Part shown: positions 14,712-18,211 of the stretch, in pieces
Layout of the letters: each line of letters begins with the position of its first letter
How positions within the stretch are numbered: position 1 is the stretch's first letter
NCBI GenBank assembly: GCA_018365895.1
Contig: JAGZJD010000048.1
Span: 1 to 18,211 of the forward strand
DNA: 18,211 bases
Source: Lachnospiraceae bacterium
GTDB lineage: Bacteria > Bacillota_A > Clostridia > Lachnospirales > Lachnospiraceae
Direction: 5' to 3'
The notes under the pieces: generated by a model
Database searches by the model: none
Told to the model about the DNA's origin: nothing
What the model saw: only the letters and a program-made list of their open reading frames with translations
Made by a program: the position numbers and the translations under genes

Positions 14712-14712
<1 letters not shown>
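14290..14712 (+). CDS. rpsL: 30S ribosomal protein S12
   Basis: The ATG at 14290 is preceded by a near-perfect aggaggtg site (14276-14283) and gives the canonical [12 protein letters not shown]; an in-frame GTG at 14281 is part of that site and is not the start. The 140-residue protein is the Firmicutes form, about 14 residues longer near the N-terminus than the E. coli protein. S12 sits at the decoding centre of the 30S subunit. The accuracy loops are intact: [11 protein letters not shown] (K56, K57) and GGRVKDLPG (K101), so no classic streptomycin-resistance change is present at these sites. First gene of the str operon. Codon use is strongly biased compared with the catabolic genes, as expected of a highly expressed gene. 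Confidence 0.99.
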
Positions 14713-15405
<693 letters not shown>

Positions 15406-15419
15406 ATTTTGTGTTACAG

Positions 15420-15480
15420 AATTCCCGGCTGCGTGCAGCCGTGGAATTACTCTATATCAGAGGGAAATACTCATATAGAG
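15420..15480 (+). other. Two hairpins in the rpsG-fusA gap
   Basis: The first pairs AATTCC-C-GGCTG (15420-15431) with CAGCC-G-t-GGAATT (15436-15448): 12 pairs, one bulged T, CGTG loop. The second is a perfect 8-bp CTCTATAT/ATATAGAG (15450-15457, 15473-15480) with a 15-base loop. There is no T run, so this is unlikely to stop transcription and may be a processing or stability element. The second stem ends 12 bases before the fusA ribosome site. Confidence 0.5.
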
Positions 15481-15507
15481 ACGTATCGATTATAGGAGGA
15501 AAAAACC

Positions 15508-17625
15508 TTGGCTGGAAGAGAATATCCATTAGAGAGAACCAGAAATATCGGTATTATGGCTCATATTGATGCTGGTAAAACAACAACAACAGAGCGTATT
15601 CTTTACTATACCGGTGTTAACCATAAAATCGGTGACACTCATGAAGGTACTGCAACTATGGACTGGATGGAGCAGGAGCAGGAAAGAGGTATCACAATTA
15701 CTTCTGCCGCTACAACATGTCACTGGACACTTCAGGAAAACTGCAAGCCAAAAGCTGGTGCATTAGAACACCGTATCAATATCATTGATACTCCAGGTCA
15801 CGTTGACTTCACAGTAGAAGTTGAGCGTTCCCTTCGTGTACTTGATGGTGCTGTAGGTGTATTCTGTGCTAAAGGTGGTGTAGAACCGCAGTCAGAAAAC
15901 GTATGGCGTCAGGCTGACACATACAATGTACCTCGTATGGCATTCATCAACAAGATGGACATCCTGGGTGCTGACTTCTACAACGCAGTAGAACAGATCA
16001 AAACAAGATTAGGAAAGAATGCAATCTGCATTCAGCTTCCAATCGGTAAAGAAGATTCTTTCCAGGGAATTGTCGACTTATTTGAAATGAAAGCTTACAT
16101 CTACAATGATGATAAAGGTGATGACATTTCTATCGTTGATATTCCGGAAGATATGAAAGAAGATGCTGAATTATATCGTACAGAATTAGTAGAGAAGATC
16201 TACGAATTAGACGACGATTTAATGATGGAATATCTGGAAGGTGAAGAACCTTCAGTAGATGCTCTGAAAGCAGCTTTAAGAAAAGGAACATGTACATGTG
16301 CATGTGTTCCGGTATGCTGTGGTACAGCTTACAGAAACAAAGGTGTTCAGAAGCTTCTGGATGCTGTAATCGAATTTATGCCATCTCCGTTAGACATCCC
16401 GCCGATCACAGGTGTTGATGAAGACGGAAATGAAGTTGAAAGAAAATCTTCTGATGAAGAACCTTTCGCAGCTCTTGCATTCAAGATTATGACAGACCCA
16501 TTCGTTGGTAAGCTGGCATACTTCAGAGTATACTCTGGTACATTGAACTCAGGTTCTTATGTATTAAATGCAACAAAAGGCAAAAAAGAGCGTGTTGGAC
16601 GTATCCTTCAGATGCATGCTAACAAGAGACAGGAACTTGATAAAGTTTACTCAGGAGATATCGCTGCAGCGATCGGATTCAAATTCACTACAACAGGTGA
16701 TACAATCTGTGACGAGCAGCATCCGGTAATCTTAGAGTCTATGGAATTCCCGGAACCAGTTATCGAGCTGGCTATCGAGCCTAAGACAAAAGCTTCTCAG
16801 GGCAAACTTGGTGAATCTCTTGCAAAACTTGCAGAAGAAGACCCGACATTCCGTGCTCATACAGATCAGGAAACTGGTCAGACAATCATCGCTGGTATGG
16901 GTGAGCTTCACCTTGAAGTTATCGTTGACCGTCTGCTTCGTGAATTCAAAGTAGAGGCTAACGTAGGTGCTCCTCAGGTTGCTTACAAAGAAGCAATCAC
17001 AAAACCAGTTGATATCGACAGCAAATACGCTAAACAGTCAGGTGGACGTGGACAGTACGGACACTGTAAAGTTAAATTCGAGCCAATGGATGCAAACGGT
17101 GAGGAAACTTACAAGTTTGAATCTACAGTTGTTGGTGGAGCTATTCCGAAAGAATACATCCCGGCAGTTGGAGAAGGTATCGAAGAAGCTATGAAAGCTG
17201 GTATCCTTGGCGGATTCCCGGTTGTTGGTGTACACGCTAACGTATATGATGGTTCTTACCATGAAGTCGACTCTTCTGAAATGGCATTCCACATTGCAGG
17301 TTCTCTTGCATTCAAAGATGCTATGAAGAAAGCAGATCCGGTACTTCTTGAGCCAATCATGAAAGTAGAAGTAACAATGCCTGAAGAATACATGGGAGAT
17401 GTTATCGGTGATATCAACTCTCGTCGTGGACGTATCGAGGGTATGGATGATTTAGGCGGCGGAAAGATCGTTCGTGGTTTTGTACCGCTTTCTGAAATGT
17501 TCGGTTACTCAACAGACTTACGTTCCAGAACACAGGGACGTGGTAACTACTCAATGTTCTTCGAGAAATATGAGCCGGTTCCGAAGTCTGTTCAGGAAAA
17601 AGTGTTATCTAATAAGAACGCTTAA
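15508..17625 (+). CDS. fusA: Translation elongation factor G
   Basis: This 705-residue GTPase drives ribosome translocation. The start is TTG at 15508, supported by taggagga (15492-15499) and the canonical [20 protein letters not shown] start. GTPase motifs are G1 AHIDAGKTT (18-26), switch I RGITI (60-64), G3 DTPGH (94-98) and G4 NKMD (148-151). Domains II-V follow in the usual order, including the domain IV loop near [13 protein letters not shown] and the C-terminal [10 protein letters not shown]. Between switch I and DTPGH it carries roughly 10 extra residues ([10 protein letters not shown]) relative to Bacillus EF-G as I remember it. A cysteine-rich run lies in the G' subdomain (C262, C264, C266, C270, C271). 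Both may be clade features. It lies between rpsG and tuf, as in most bacteria. Confidence 0.99.
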   Translation: MAGREYPLERTRNIGIMAHIDAGKTTTTERILYYTGVNHKIGDTHEGTATMDWMEQEQERGITITSAATTCHWTLQENCKPKAGALEHRINIIDTPGHVDFTVEVERSLRVLDGAVGVFCAKGGVEPQSENVWRQADTYNVPRMAFINKMDILGADFYNAVEQIKTRLGKNAICIQLPIGKEDSFQGIVDLFEMKAYIYNDDKGDDISIVDIPEDMKEDAELYRTELVEKIYELDDDLMMEYLEGEEPSVDALKAALRKGTCTCACVPVCCGTAYRNKGVQKLLDAVIEFMPSPLDIPPITGVDEDGNEVERKSSDEEPFAALAFKIMTDPFVGKLAYFRVYSGTLNSGSYVLNATKGKKERVGRILQMHANKRQELDKVYSGDIAAAIGFKFTTTGDTICDEQHPVILESMEFPEPVIELAIEPKTKASQGKLGESLAKLAEEDPTFRAHTDQETGQTIIAGMGELHLEVIVDRLLREFKVEANVGAPQVAYKEAITKPVDIDSKYAKQSGGRGQYGHCKVKFEPMDANGEETYKFESTVVGGAIPKEYIPAVGEGIEEAMKAGILGGFPVVGVHANVYDGSYHEVDSSEMAFHIAGSLAFKDAMKKADPVLLEPIMKVEVTMPEEYMGDVIGDINSRRGRIEGMDDLGGGKIVRGFVPLSEMFGYSTDLRSRTQGRGNYSMFFEKYEPVPKSVQEKVLSNKNA

Positions 17626-17640
17626 TAAATTATAATCAAC

Positions 17641-17686
17641 AGGGATTAGCATTTGCGCCGGTCAGCGTAGGCTGACCGAAATCCCT
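17641..17686 (+). other. Composite hairpin after fusA
   Basis: Outer arms AGGGATT (17641-17647) and AATCCCT (17680-17686) enclose a perfect 7-bp GGTCAGC/GCTGACC hairpin with a GTAG loop (17660-17677). No T tract follows (CTTGATCAGCC), so it may be a processing site or a 3'-end stabiliser rather than a true terminator. Confidence 0.5.
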
Positions 17687-17734
17687 TGATCAGCCTCATT
17701 TGCAGGCCTGAATATACAAAATTCAAGAAAACTC

Positions 17735-17763
17735 TTGAAAAAGTGTATAAGATGAAATATAAT
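17735..17763 (+). promoter_or_regulatory. Separate promoter for tuf
   Basis: TTGAAA (17735-17740), a 17-base spacer and a perfect TATAAT (17758-17763) predict a start near 17770. The 70-base leader contains two small hairpins, AATCAG/CTGATT (17761-17778, partly upstream of the start) and CTGCT/AGCAG (17802-17815). Confidence 0.85.
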
Positions 17764-17839
17764 CAGAATTAGCTGATTAAATTCAAAAATGTAATTATTA
17801 TCTGCTCATAAGCAGGTATATTAAGGAGGATTATTCAAA

Positions 17840-18211
17840 ATGGCAAAGGCTAAATTTGAAAGAAGCAAACCACATTGTAACATTGGTACAATCGGACACG
17901 TTGACCACGGTAAAACAACTTTAACAGCTGCTATCACAAAAACTCTTGCTGCAAGAGTAGAAGGTAACGCTGCTGTAGATTTCGAAAATATCGATAAAGC
18001 TCCGGAAGAAAGAGAACGTGGTATCACAATTTCTACTTCTCACGTTGAGTACGAGACAGAAAACCGTCACTACGCTCACGTTGACTGCCCAGGTCATGCT
18101 GACTACGTTAAAAACATGATCACAGGTGCTGCTCAGATGGATGGTGCTATCCTTGTTGTAGCTGCTACTGATGGTGTTATGGCTCAGACAAGAGAGCACA
18201 TCCTGCTTTCT
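17840..18211 (+). CDS. tuf: Translation elongation factor Tu (3' end outside window)
   Basis: The first 124 residues are present. The ATG at 17840 follows aaggagga (17823-17830) and gives [20 protein letters not shown]. GTPase motifs are GHVDHGKTT, switch I RGITIST and DCPGHADY. The protein delivers aminoacyl-tRNA to the ribosome. It runs off the right edge, so domains II and III are not seen. It has its own strong promoter, but could also be read through from fusA. Confidence 0.98.
   Translation, partial: MAKAKFERSKPHCNIGTIGHVDHGKTTLTAAITKTLAARVEGNAAVDFENIDKAPEERERGITISTSHVEYETENRHYAHVDCPGHADYVKNMITGAAQMDGAILVVAATDGVMAQTREHILLS

Overview
The window reads as low-to-mid GC Firmicutes DNA, most likely from a gut Lachnospiraceae-type Clostridium relative (Blautia, Dorea or Mediterraneibacter-like). 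The grounds are purine-rich AGGAGG ribosome sites, sigma-A promoters with TTGACA/TATAAT-like boxes, Firmicutes-length S12 and S7 proteins, an XRE regulator with a membrane tail, and a KTGD-type wall-sorting signal. Species cannot be fixed from the sequence alone.

Layout: (1) 2-661, the C-terminal end of a repeat-containing cell-wall protein, closed by a 17-bp perfect terminator. (2) 775-1311, a small lipoprotein of unknown function. (3) 1492-2235, a classical short-chain dehydrogenase with its own promoter, two small dyads at its start point and a terminator. (4) 2474-3484, an XRE-family regulator with six membrane segments, interrupted by an in-frame TGA at codon 13. (5) 3646-14124, a large catabolic locus: two Gfo/Idh/MocA proteins (one with a cysteine-rich insertion, one GH109-like) and an M24 Xaa-Pro-type peptidase; then, after an internal terminator and a fresh promoter, a complete carbohydrate-type ABC importer (two permeases, lipoprotein binding protein, and at the far end the ATPase) with a PHP-domain metallohydrolase and a HAD phosphatase between. 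(6) 14290-18211, the str operon rpsL-rpsG-fusA-tuf, with tuf running off the window.

The catabolic locus looks like one functional system: a binding protein catches a solute, two permeases and a dedicated ATPase import it, and five soluble enzymes (two NAD(P)-dependent sugar-type enzymes, a peptidase, a PHP hydrolase and a HAD phosphatase) process it in the cytoplasm. The substrate cannot be read from the sequence. The enzyme mix hints at a glycoconjugate, either a glycosylated peptide or a phosphate-ester-bearing sugar. No intact transcription factor lies in the locus. This is the best candidate here for an undescribed pathway.

The str operon has strong promoters before rpsL and before tuf, and every intergenic gap contains stable inverted repeats. 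The 222-base rpsL-rpsG gap is notably structured and could be an autoregulatory or processing element. The start codons in this operon are ATG, GTG, TTG and ATG in order. No tRNA, rRNA, CRISPR array, insertion sequence or attachment site was recognised, and no gene-free stretch exceeds 300 bases.
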